IMG/VR virus record: IMGVR_UViG_3300045581_000062
Location: 1 to 37,151 of that record
Strand: one strand, 5' to 3'
Length of the DNA: 37,151 nt
Source of the DNA: a virus
A program made the position numbers and the translations under genes. Shown in pieces: positions 29,983 to 37,151 of the stretch. Every line of letters starts with the position of its first letter. The first letter of the stretch is position 1. The notes under the pieces were generated by a model, which made no database searches, was not told the DNA's origin, and saw only the letters and a list, made by a program, of their open reading frames with translations.

Positions 29983-31182
29983 TTACCTCACCTTCCGCTG
30001 GATTGATCCGTCCGGCGCTTCAAACAGTCCGCCAACGGGTATCCTTTCAAAGTTAGGGTCATTGTCTCCCGTGATCTTCGGGAGTAATGCGCCGCTTAAT
30101 GGATCGACGATAACTCGTCTAGGATCAATTTTGCTTCCTCTTGCAATTTCAGTGTATTGATTCTTGAGGCTATCAATCATCGGAACTTGGCTCTTAATTA
30201 CACCGTAAGCAGATCGCAAAAAGTCTTGACGCTGCGCGTCAGTAAGCCTTTGACCGCTATCTAGCATTTGGTTATATAGCGCCCAAATACGGGTCGGTAT
30301 GTTTCCGGCATTTTGTGCCGTCGCAAACTCGCCTTCTCTGACCACACTAGTCGGGTCGAGCATTTTCATGTACCCGAAGATAAGCGCGATATCATTCGCC
30401 GCAGACGGATTTGCGCCGGCGTCTCTAACCTTCGCCCACGCGCTTCCTATTTTTCTGTAGTCCCCGGTAAGGTTGTTCCATTCCTTTCGCAGATCGTCTG
30501 GCTTTTCCCCGCCAGAAGCATCTTTTGGCGCGCCGGGGATTTCTGGTTTATAAAGAATCTTGGGCTCGCCACCAGGTTCTTGATATACAACAGTTCCGAC
30601 CGGCAATCTCATTTGCGCTACTTCTTGCGGAGAAAGCATTTTCCCTGTTCTTGGTTGAGGAGCGGTAAATTCTCCGGTCAGCGGATTCTGAATAGATCCG
30701 CCAACAATACGGCCGGTCAATGATTCTTGGGTCAATCTAAAAAGATCTGGAATTCCAGCGGCAACATCCCTTCCGGCTTGCGTTTCAATCATCATCCTTA
30801 ACGCAGCTTTTGGGTCGCCAGGCATGGGTGTTGTTGCGTAGTTTACTCCACGCAATCCAGGTATATTTTCAATTTGAGATTGCGTATAAGGAGTGCCTCC
30901 GCCAAATAACCTTCCGGTAATTTGCGGAATTAAAGCCTCTGCAGCAGCAGCGCGTGTCTTTTCTTCTTGCGCCTTACGCTCTGCTGCGCGGCCAGCGCGC
31001 ACGGCTTCAATTGGAGCCGTTCCAATATCTGGATTTGACATTGCCCGGCCAATGGCGCCAATAGCAGCCATACGCGCTCGGCGACGCTCTTCTGGGGTCA
31101 TGCTTTCAACGTCTTCGCCAAGCAAGCCGCCAACGTAGCGATTGAATGCGCTGCCGATGTTTTTGAATATACCGTCTGCCAT
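29983..31182 (-). CDS. Candidate ejection/internal virion protein
   Basis: 399 residues (MADGIFKNIGSAFNRYVGGL, then LGEDVESMTPEERRRARMAA). The middle is Pro/Gly-rich and probably extended (GGGTPYTQSQIENIPGLRG). The C-terminal part is helical (DIALIFGYMKMLDPTSVVRE) and includes the pattern FGYMKMLDPTSVVREGEF, seen in large phage internal or soluble lysozyme-linked proteins as far as I recall. It overlaps none of its neighbours. With the 502-residue protein it may be released with the DNA. Confidence 0.6.
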   Translation of the reverse strand: MADGIFKNIGSAFNRYVGGLLGEDVESMTPEERRRARMAAIGAIGRAMSNPDIGTAPIEAVRAGRAAERKAQEEKTRAAAAEALIPQITGRLFGGGTPYTQSQIENIPGLRGVNYATTPMPGDPKAALRMMIETQAGRDVAAGIPDLFRLTQESLTGRIVGGSIQNPLTGEFTAPQPRTGKMLSPQEVAQMRLPVGTVVYQEPGGEPKILYKPEIPGAPKDASGGEKPDDLRKEWNNLTGDYRKIGSAWAKVRDAGANPSAANDIALIFGYMKMLDPTSVVREGEFATAQNAGNIPTRIWALYNQMLDSGQRLTDAQRQDFLRSAYGVIKSQVPMIDSLKNQYTEIARGSKIDPRRVIVDPLSGALLPKITGDNDPNFERIPVGGLFEAPDGSIQRKVR

Positions 31183-31192
31183 GGTCTATACC

Positions 31193-31504
31193 TCAATCAA
31201 ACAGCAGGCCGCGAGTCTTTCGGCCACCGTACATATTGTAAAGGCTTGAGTACGCCTGCATCGGATTCGCCATGCTAGGCGTCCCCGGCTTAATGCTTAA
31301 AAAATTTCCAAGATCTTGCTCGGTGCCGGCAACGTCGGAAGAACCAGATCCTCCCTTAAATGCGCCACTTGCCGCAGCCCGCATTGCGGCCTGCTTCATT
31401 GGGCCAGCCTTGTCGTATGCGTCGCCATACGCTTGGCGAGCCGCCATGACAGAATCATCACTCATGGTTCCAAGCTTGTCGGTTAGGTTTTTGAAAAAGT
31501 CCAT
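31193..31504 (-). CDS. Small internal virion-cluster protein
   Basis: 103 residues (MDFFKNLTDKLGTMSDDSVM, AARQAYGDAYDKAGPMKQAA). Ala/Met/Gly-rich and helical, ending YGGRKTRGLLFD. It stands between the 783-residue fibre and the ejection-type proteins. The C-terminal GLL-acidic end is shared with other proteins of this phage. It is probably part of the virion; no family recognised. Confidence 0.6.
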   Translation of the reverse strand: MDFFKNLTDKLGTMSDDSVMAARQAYGDAYDKAGPMKQAAMRAAASGAFKGGSGSSDVAGTEQDLGNFLSIKPGTPSMANPMQAYSSLYNMYGGRKTRGLLFD

Positions 31505-31505
31505 G

Positions 31506-33857
31506 TCAAGCCTTCCTGCGGCGCTTGCCGCCTTCTACTTTCTTGTCCAGTTCCTTAACGGCTTCTGTCAACAGCCCCACAAGTTGCGGAAGGTCAACCT
31601 GCCGCATACCATCGCTCTCGCGACGGCTTACGGCTTCTGGCATAACCTCTTCAACATCCTGCGCTGATATGCTCATATCAGTCTCGCCGCCCTCGTCATC
31701 GCCTTCCTTGCTGCCGTATCCGTCCGACCACTCAAACTCAATTCCCTTGAGACGATTGACTTTATCTAGCGGGTTCTTGATGCCACGGATATCTACCTTC
31801 ATGTTTTCGTCAGACCCGGCAAATGCGGTAGCGACTCTTCCAGCCATGTCCCAATAACTCGGCCGGCTCGTCACCGTCCCCGTCTGGGTCACGTTGTACG
31901 GGCTCGCCGATACCGCACCCTGCCGAATCGCAAGCTGCTGGAGCGGGAACTGCTGCCGGCGCAAGTCTTCCTCACGCTGCGCGTTGAGGAACTGCTGGTA
32001 GAGGTTTTGCTGCGCGCTGCCGAGGCCCATGAGCGCAGACGCTGCGCCATAACGGTTCTGCATCGCCTGCTGACCAAGGTCAGCAAGTTGACGGCCAGCT
32101 CCGAGTTGGAACTGCGCGCCTTGCAGGCCAGCCGCCTGATTGCGCTGCGCCGCGTCCATCATCGCCTGCACGTTGAACTGCTGCGCCGTGGAGCCCATGC
32201 GCTGCGCCTCGAGCATCGCTTGCTGATTGCGGCTCGCCGCTTCCATCATCGCACGCTGGTTCGCCTCTTCAGCCGAGAGACCCATCTGCATATACTGCTG
32301 GACGGCTTGCTGATTTGCGCGAGCAGCCTCAAGGCCGGCCTGCACATTGGTCGTCTCAGCCGTGAGGCCCATCCTCTGGGCTTCTTGCATGGCCGCCTGA
32401 TTTCGTGCCGCAGCATCCATTTGCGCTCGCTGGTTGGCTTCCTCTGCGGAAAGCCCCATGCGCATATAGTCCTGAGTCGCCTGCTGGTTTGCTCTTGCAG
32501 CCTCAAGACCCGCCTGCAGATTAGTCGTTTCTGCGGTGACCCCAAGGCGTTGCGCCTCTTGTACCGCTGCCTGATTGCGTGCCGCAGCATCCAGCATTGC
32601 GCGCTGATTTGCTTCCTCTGCGGATAGGCCGGCCTGCATATACTGCTGCACGGCCTGCTGGTTAGCGCGCGCCGCCTCAAGTCCAGCCTGCACATTGGCC
32701 TGCTCTGCCGTGAGCCCAAGTCGCTGCGCCTCCTGCATCGCCTGCTGATTCGCAAGCGCGGCACGCATCTGCGCGTCCACGTTCGCCTGCTCGGCGGTGA
32801 GCCCAAGCCGACCAAGCTCAATGTCACGCTGCTGGTTCGTGATCTGACCGCGTTGCGCAAGCTCCATCACATTCTGCGCCGCCGCTTGATTGGCAAGCGC
32901 CGCCTCCTGCTCGCGACCCACGTCAGCCTGTCGCAAGGCAGCCGCCTCGCGGAAGGCCTGTGCGCGCTGCTCGGCAATAAACCGATTACGCTCACGCGCT
33001 GACTCTCCTGCAGCGATCCCGGCCTCAATGGCCTGTCGAGAACCGCCGAAGGCACGCGCTGCAGTAGCGCGACGACCGACCTCTGCCTGTCGTGCACGCT
33101 CTGCGCGGTCAATGTCTCCAAGTCCGGCCTCAATAACGGCCTGCTCGTAGGGGTTCATGTACCGGCCAAGATCTTGCCCCAAGAATGAAGCGCCGCGCAC
33201 TGTCGGAGCAGCTCCCGGTGCCGCAATCTCTCTGGCAGCGAACGTGGTGCCTACGCGGCCAGCGCCGATCCGCTCAGGGCCAAAGGTCGTGCCGACGCGA
33301 CCGGCAGAGATACGCTCTGGCCCGCCGGCAAGAGAAGCGCCGACACGCTCTGCGGCAATGCGCTCCGGCGAGAACTGCGCGCCAATACGGCCAGCAGCAA
33401 TACGCTCAGGGCCACGCGCCAAGGAGGCGCCGATATCACGCGATCCAATACGCTCCGGCGCAAACTGCGCGCCAACGCGACCGGCTTCAATCATCCTCGG
33501 GCCACCGGCAAGCGCGCCACCAATTCGCTCTGCGCTAATCGGCGCGGCACCGAATTCTGTGCCGACTTGTCCAGCCGATACTCGCTCTGGCTGGTATCCC
33601 ATGAGGCCCATCGCGCTACGCGCAGCAGCCTCTACCTCTGGGACGAATCCACCCTCTTGAGCAATACGCCGCGTCGCCGCCTCGCCGGCCATGTAGTCAC
33701 GCGTAAACGGCGCAACCATGAGGCCACGGTACGGCTCATAAGGAATCGCCGCGACCTGCTCCGCAAACTGGAGGTTACTCAGTACGCGGTTATAAACCTG
33801 CGGGTCAATCTCCGTCTTGGAGGTTTCGGTTTTCTTGGACTTAAACAAGTTGCTCAT
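31506..33857 (-). CDS. Long repeat fibre with S74 chaperone end
   Basis: 783 residues. Residues 95-220 hold imperfect 14-16-residue repeats (PERIAAGRIGAQFS type). A helical stretch follows, then eight 29-residue units at residues 352-583 alternating between two forms (GLSAEEANQRAMLDAAARNQ and GLTAETTNVQAGLEAARANQ types), which should form a coiled coil. The C-terminal 115 residues contain SDENMKVDIRGI and ISAQDVEEVMPEAV, the marks of the S74 intramolecular chaperone seen in endosialidases and fibres. It likely trimerises and is a fibre or needle of the tail. Position after the GNAT-like protein gene. Confidence 0.75.
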   Translation of the reverse strand: MSNLFKSKKTETSKTEIDPQVYNRVLSNLQFAEQVAAIPYEPYRGLMVAPFTRDYMAGEAATRRIAQEGGFVPEVEAAARSAMGLMGYQPERVSAGQVGTEFGAAPISAERIGGALAGGPRMIEAGRVGAQFAPERIGSRDIGASLARGPERIAAGRIGAQFSPERIAAERVGASLAGGPERISAGRVGTTFGPERIGAGRVGTTFAAREIAAPGAAPTVRGASFLGQDLGRYMNPYEQAVIEAGLGDIDRAERARQAEVGRRATAARAFGGSRQAIEAGIAAGESARERNRFIAEQRAQAFREAAALRQADVGREQEAALANQAAAQNVMELAQRGQITNQQRDIELGRLGLTAEQANVDAQMRAALANQQAMQEAQRLGLTAEQANVQAGLEAARANQQAVQQYMQAGLSAEEANQRAMLDAAARNQAAVQEAQRLGVTAETTNLQAGLEAARANQQATQDYMRMGLSAEEANQRAQMDAAARNQAAMQEAQRMGLTAETTNVQAGLEAARANQQAVQQYMQMGLSAEEANQRAMMEAASRNQQAMLEAQRMGSTAQQFNVQAMMDAAQRNQAAGLQGAQFQLGAGRQLADLGQQAMQNRYGAASALMGLGSAQQNLYQQFLNAQREEDLRRQQFPLQQLAIRQGAVSASPYNVTQTGTVTSRPSYWDMAGRVATAFAGSDENMKVDIRGIKNPLDKVNRLKGIEFEWSDGYGSKEGDDEGGETDMSISAQDVEEVMPEAVSRRESDGMRQVDLPQLVGLLTEAVKELDKKVEGGKRRRKA
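32109..32804 (-). repeat. Eight 87-bp coding repeats (29 residues)
   Basis: Eight tandem in-frame units of 87 bp, two alternating types (A and B), making a 174-bp super-repeat. Each encodes G-[LVS]-[TS]-A-E-x-x-N-x-Q-A-x-x-x-A-A-x-x-N-Q-x. The units are diverged, so they can be aligned without gaps but are not identical. Confidence 0.9.
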
Positions 33858-34234
33858 AGTCTTTTTTCCAGCACGACCGCCGTGCGTCTGTATCCTTCAA
33901 GCGCCCGCTGCCAGCCGGGGCGTCCCATAATCAGCATCGTGTCGCAGTTGATATGCCGCGCCCACTCCTCAATGACTGGGCGGATGATCTTGTCGATCTC
34001 GCCTAAGTCCCCTGCGCCGATGATGACCGTCAGTTGCTTGAGTCGCGGGAACACGTCCACGGTCGTGATGACGCATGAATTTTCCGACGACCAGAACTGG
34101 TACTCACCGGCCTTGATGCCCTCAATCACGTCAGCGTAATTGAGTTGACCGTAGTTGTGCGCCAGCGCACGTTCAATGAGCTCACGGAACGGGGCGACGT
34201 ACTCCAGCCCTTCAACGTCCTCTGTGCTAATCAT
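33854..34234 (-). CDS. GNAT-like internal virion protein
   Basis: 126 residues (MISTEDVEGLEYVAPFRELI, then SENSCVITTVDVFPRLKQLT, MLIMGRPGWQRALEGYRRTA). It resembles the GNAT-fold proteins, without clear acetyl-CoA motif (Q-x-x-G-x-[GA]), that podoviruses such as T7 encode next to internal virion proteins (gp13-type). It overlaps its two neighbours by four bases each. An assembly or ejection role is inferred. Confidence 0.6.
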   Translation of the reverse strand: MISTEDVEGLEYVAPFRELIERALAHNYGQLNYADVIEGIKAGEYQFWSSENSCVITTVDVFPRLKQLTVIIGAGDLGEIDKIIRPVIEEWARHINCDTMLIMGRPGWQRALEGYRRTAVVLEKRL

Positions 34235-35706
34235 CGCTGCCCACCCGGTACCGCGTCGAGGCGCATTACGCCCACGCGCCAGTCGGTCATAGAGTCGCCC
34301 GTGACCTTCATCTCTACCTGCCTGCCGGTAAAGCGTACCGGCGTATAAATAGAGTCTATGGTATACGTTTTGGTCGTCTCCGACCCGTTCGGCGCAAATT
34401 TCGTGATGAACTGCACGCCGACAGAGCCTTGTGTGTTCTCGTCCGCAATGAGCTGCTTCGCGACCATCAAACGATCACCGTCGCCGAATTCAATCGGCCC
34501 GGTGCGCGCATACGGCACCGCGCCGTCGTAGGTCACTCCGACCTCGTGCTCGTAGACGTAGCCATCGGTTGAGACCATGAGCGGGTAGGTGAACACGCCA
34601 CGGTCGGTGCCGCAGGTGCGGGCCAAAGAGCCAATGGTCCAATGGTTCTCGCGGTAGTTATACGCGATATAGGAGTCTACCTCAGTGCTGGTTGCACTCG
34701 GGTAGAACCACCACACCTCGCCAAATTGGTTGTTAGCGACCGCGTAGACCTTGGATCGTTGCGTCTGCGAAAGGTTGCCGACGACGTAATCGAGCACGTC
34801 ACACTTGAGAGGACGCACGAAGCCGTCGTATGTGAAGAACCCAGAGGGCGACCACCAATATGCGACTGACTCCACGGCGGCGACGGCCTGCGCGCTAATC
34901 ACCCCGCACCCGGTCGCGATACGCTCAAAACCGTACACGAACGGCGCGCCTTGGTACTGAGCGGTATGCACGTCAACGTCAGTAAAAATAAGATTGACGC
35001 CACGAAGGCGCTTTCCGGTTACGATGGAGCCGACCGTCTCAAGCTCAATGTCACCGGCCTGGTTCGTGATCGCCGGCGTCCACATCGTGTTATCTTCTTG
35101 GTCCGACCACGCGACCTTTCGTGCGTTGCCGCCGGCACCCAGAGCGAACACAAAACGCTCTGCCGTAACAAGTACGGCCTTGTTGCCTGTCGGGGCGTTG
35201 GTCAGCGCCACAGCGTCGTTCGCCGTGTTGAGCTGCCACTCGTAAATCTTGCCGTCTGCGTTGGAACAGGCAAGCAGGTACTCGCCCCAGTTGTCGAGCG
35301 TCCAAGTGGTGGCCGGTGTGACCGTGCCGGTATCTGCTCTAGGGGTGCCGTAGGAAAATAGGCCGTATGGGCCACCGCCATAACCGAAGTTCACGACCGC
35401 ATCAGCGTTGCCGGCGGTAAAACCGGATGGTGTGATGTCGGTAATCGTACCGGCCTCGTTCATCGCGTAGAGCTTGCTGTGCGTGCCAATGCCGATCCAG
35501 CGTGCGTTAGCGTTGGTGCGCCACGCAATCAGCCCTCTAGCCTTGCCCGTAAGCTGGCCCGAGGCGCGTTTGCGCCAGCCGCCTACCGGGCGCATGGTGC
35601 CTTCGTACCAGCGCACGAGGCTGGCGTCACGCCAGCGGCCCTTGCTCTGGTAGTCGGTGCCGTTGCGATAGACGCCCGGCTGCAGATTGATGGGAACTAA
35701 CGCCAA
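34231..35706 (-). CDS. Tail nozzle protein
   Basis: 491 residues from TTG 35706, which has an excellent AAAGGAG seven bases upstream. MALVPINLQPGVYRNGTDYQ and RWRDASLVRWYEGTMRPVGG are the usual start of podovirus tail nozzle/stabiliser proteins (P22 gp10 and SU10-like). The body is a beta-propeller-like repeat of Trp-rich blades (VAYWWSPSGFFTYDGFVRPL, EVWWFYPSA). It attaches below the adaptor and closes the channel. The length fits the family. Confidence 0.85.
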   Translation of the reverse strand: MALVPINLQPGVYRNGTDYQSKGRWRDASLVRWYEGTMRPVGGWRKRASGQLTGKARGLIAWRTNANARWIGIGTHSKLYAMNEAGTITDITPSGFTAGNADAVVNFGYGGGPYGLFSYGTPRADTGTVTPATTWTLDNWGEYLLACSNADGKIYEWQLNTANDAVALTNAPTGNKAVLVTAERFVFALGAGGNARKVAWSDQEDNTMWTPAITNQAGDIELETVGSIVTGKRLRGVNLIFTDVDVHTAQYQGAPFVYGFERIATGCGVISAQAVAAVESVAYWWSPSGFFTYDGFVRPLKCDVLDYVVGNLSQTQRSKVYAVANNQFGEVWWFYPSATSTEVDSYIAYNYRENHWTIGSLARTCGTDRGVFTYPLMVSTDGYVYEHEVGVTYDGAVPYARTGPIEFGDGDRLMVAKQLIADENTQGSVGVQFITKFAPNGSETTKTYTIDSIYTPVRFTGRQVEMKVTGDSMTDWRVGVMRLDAVPGGQR

Positions 35707-35710
35707 GGCG

Positions 35711-35932
35711 TTACTCCTTTGGTGAGGGGAAAAACCAGCCCTTTATGAGACCGACAAGTAGCGCAAGAGCGGCGCCGAGACCGGCGAGCCATTTGATAAA
35801 GGCCACCAAATTCTCTGCCGTCTTCCACGCCGTCGCGAGTTGCTTTACGTCTGCTTTGAGTTCAGCCATGTCGGACTGCATCAACTCAATATCTTTTCGC
35901 AACATCGCGAGTTCCACTTCTTGCTCCGACAT
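35711..35932 (-). CDS. XhlA-like coiled-coil membrane protein
   Basis: 73 residues: an N-terminal coiled coil (VELAMLRKDIELMQSDMAEL) then one membrane span (LAGLGAALALLVGLIKGWFF, about residues 49-68). This layout matches XhlA-type haemolysin/holin-accessory proteins. It lies in the tail-fibre block, 7 kb away from the holin gene, so it may be a second lysis factor or a membrane protein of another kind. Confidence 0.6.
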   Translation of the reverse strand: MSEQEVELAMLRKDIELMQSDMAELKADVKQLATAWKTAENLVAFIKWLAGLGAALALLVGLIKGWFFPSPKE

Positions 35933-35935
35933 GGC

Positions 35936-36097
35936 CTACTCCGCAGGCTTCTCGTATTGCTTCGGCATCTGCGCCTCCACCTGCGCCTTCAATTTCTGCC
36001 ACAACGGGAACCCGCCTTGACTCGTCGGGAGGCTACCCAGCAGATTCACGATGGCGACGGCTTCTTCAAGCGTCATTTCTAACTTTGCGTCGGACAT
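35936..36097 (-). CDS. Small protein between fibre and XhlA-like gene
   Basis: 53 residues (MSDAKLEMTLEEAVAIVNLL, then PLWQKLKAQVEAQMPKQYEK). The ATG overlaps the tail-fibre stop by one base (TAATG). Helical; I do not recognise a family. It may be a small assembly factor for the fibre, judged from position only. Confidence 0.6.
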   Translation of the reverse strand: MSDAKLEMTLEEAVAIVNLLGSLPTSQGGFPLWQKLKAQVEAQMPKQYEKPAE

Positions 36098-37151
36098 TAC
36101 TTACTCTCCAATGCGGCGACTTTGGCCTTCAGATCGTTAATCATTGCTTGCTGTTCTTGGATGGCTTTGACCAGAGGAGCAATGAGTCCTGTGTACTCCA
36201 CGCTCAGCATTCCATCCGGCGATACTCCAACCAAGTCTGGGAATATCTCTTGAACCTCTTGAGCAATAAACCCAAAGTTTCTTTTATCTGGGGTGTCAGA
36301 AGTTTCTTGAGATTTCCACAAATAATCTCGTGGACGCAACTGCATAAGTTTGTCAGTAGCATCAAAATCTTTTATGTCTGTTTTTAAACGTTCATCAGAT
36401 GTTGATTGCCACGCAGCGGTATTGGATATGTAAAGACCTGTTGCGCTTCCAGAATTGTTAAAATACGCGCAGTAACCTGTTGCAGAATTGCTTGAATGGA
36501 TGCCTTGAATTGCTGCATACCCTGCTGTTGAGGCCTGTACAAGCGCACCTCCCAAATTTGCAGCAGCAGCATTAGAAAACAAATAATTTGTGTCAGAAGA
36601 TTGGTTAAGTTGGAACAACCCCCCGCTCGTGATGCGTGCGCGTTCGGCGTTGTTGGTGCCAAAGCACAACGGATATGCGGCATTAGTTGCAACTACACCA
36701 GCATAGGCAGCGGTTCCGGTAACAATAGAACCGCCCGATGAATTTTCAGTTCCGACATACAAACGTCCACTTTGGTTTGAAGTCCAAAATACAGAACTGC
36801 TTGTTTTTGATGAATCCTGACCAATGGATAGATTTCCGTCCGCGTTCAGCGTCATCGCCTGCGTGAACGAGATCGCGTTGCCTGCGGTGCCGGAGGGGGC
36901 GGTGAACCACGTATGCTGGCCACTAACCTGCTGATATAGAGCGGCTTGATACGAAGAAACTAAATACTTATAAGTATTTGTTGATGATTCATAAGCATTG
37001 TTTAAAAGCAGTGCGTAACCATCTACAGATTGAGCAACAGCCGTCGCTGATGATAATTGAATAACTTTCGACCCAGATGCCCACGCACTCGGCGTCACGC
37101 CCAGACCGAGGTTGCCGGAGGTTGAAAGCGTCATTTTCGTATCGCTTACGG
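36097..37151 (-). CDS. Tail fibre, C-terminal part with S74 chaperone
   Basis: 350 codons entering from the right edge and ending at TAA 36097-36099. It continues the frame that leaves the left edge. It starts in the terminal repeat ([18 protein letters not shown]), holds a beta-rich receptor-binding body (GGSIVTGTAAYAGVVATN), and ends in an S74 domain: STSDERLKTDIKDFD with the Ser-Asp and Lys residues of the self-cleaving site, then NFGFIAQEVQEIFPDLVG and a final coiled coil (AIQEQQAMINDLKAKVAALE). S74 domains help fibres trimerise and then cut themselves off. Confidence 0.88.
   Translation of the reverse strand, partial: VSDTKMTLSTSGNLGLGVTPSAWASGSKVIQLSSATAVAQSVDGYALLLNNAYESSTNTYKYLVSSYQAALYQQVSGQHTWFTAPSGTAGNAISFTQAMTLNADGNLSIGQDSSKTSSSVFWTSNQSGRLYVGTENSSGGSIVTGTAAYAGVVATNAAYPLCFGTNNAERARITSGGLFQLNQSSDTNYLFSNAAAANLGGALVQASTAGYAAIQGIHSSNSATGYCAYFNNSGSATGLYISNTAAWQSTSDERLKTDIKDFDATDKLMQLRPRDYLWKSQETSDTPDKRNFGFIAQEVQEIFPDLVGVSPDGMLSVEYTGLIAPLVKAIQEQQAMINDLKAKVAALESK
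36774..37151. repeat. Right terminal repeat with variable core
   Basis: Right-hand counterpart of the repeat at 1-363. Flanks 36774-36896 (123 bp) and 37081-37151 (71 bp) are identical to the left copy. The core at 36897-37080 (184 bp) encodes a different version of the fibre module (KVIQLSSATAVAQSVDGYAL type) from the left core ([20 protein letters not shown] type). Confidence 0.9.

Noticed and set aside
1-37151. CRISPR arrays, tRNA genes, insertion sequences and integrase
   Set aside because: I saw no evenly spaced identical repeats with unique spacers, no cloverleaf candidates, no transposase and no tyrosine or serine recombinase motifs. A tRNA scanner was not available.

Overview
This window looks like an almost complete, GC-rich, short-tailed (podovirus-type) bacteriophage genome of about 36.8 kb, opened inside its tail-fibre gene. 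The two ends carry the same sequence: 1-123 equals 36774-36896 and 293-363 equals 37081-37151, with a different core between these flanks. If the ends are joined, the tail-fibre frame runs through without a break (about 718 codons). The genome is therefore probably circular or circularly permuted. A two-part Rz/Rz1 spanin implies a Gram-negative host, and a YdaS/Cro-like regulator fits a proteobacterium; I cannot name the host. No integrase, DNA polymerase, RNA polymerase, tRNA, CRISPR array or reverse transcriptase is visible.

Two transcription units diverge from a control region at 22421-22563, which holds a sigma70-type promoter and a palindrome. The short rightward unit (22564-26281) encodes small early proteins, two or three single-span membrane peptides, an SSB-like protein, a PD-(D/E)XK nuclease and a DUF3310 protein. 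Everything else reads leftward. First come a YdaS/Cro-like repressor and a primase-polymerase/helicase. Next is a probable origin at 19954-20160, with eight TCGGAC/GTCCGA hexamers flanked by DnaA-box sequences. Small zinc and nuclease genes and the terminase pair follow.

A carbohydrate block (methyltransferase, GT25 glycosyltransferase, small overlapping ORF, GH130-like propeller) lies between terL and the portal gene. After the portal come a structural protein, a disordered Gly/Tyr- and Pro/Tyr-rich protein, small basic proteins, scaffold, capsid, a second glycosyltransferase, adaptor, tail proteins and the tail fibre. The unit continues at the right end with tail fibre, XhlA-like protein, nozzle, GNAT-like internal protein, a 783-residue fibre with eight 29-residue repeats, two large candidate ejection proteins, endolysin, holin, Rz with embedded Rz1, an HExxH protein and a metallophosphoesterase.

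The main points of interest are the swapped tail-fibre cassette at the ends, the iteron/DnaA-box origin, the glycan block with its overlapping small ORF, repeat-built virion proteins, and a short G-L-L-(acidic) motif near the termini of several virion-associated proteins. Functions are judged from motifs and gene order alone; no database search was possible.
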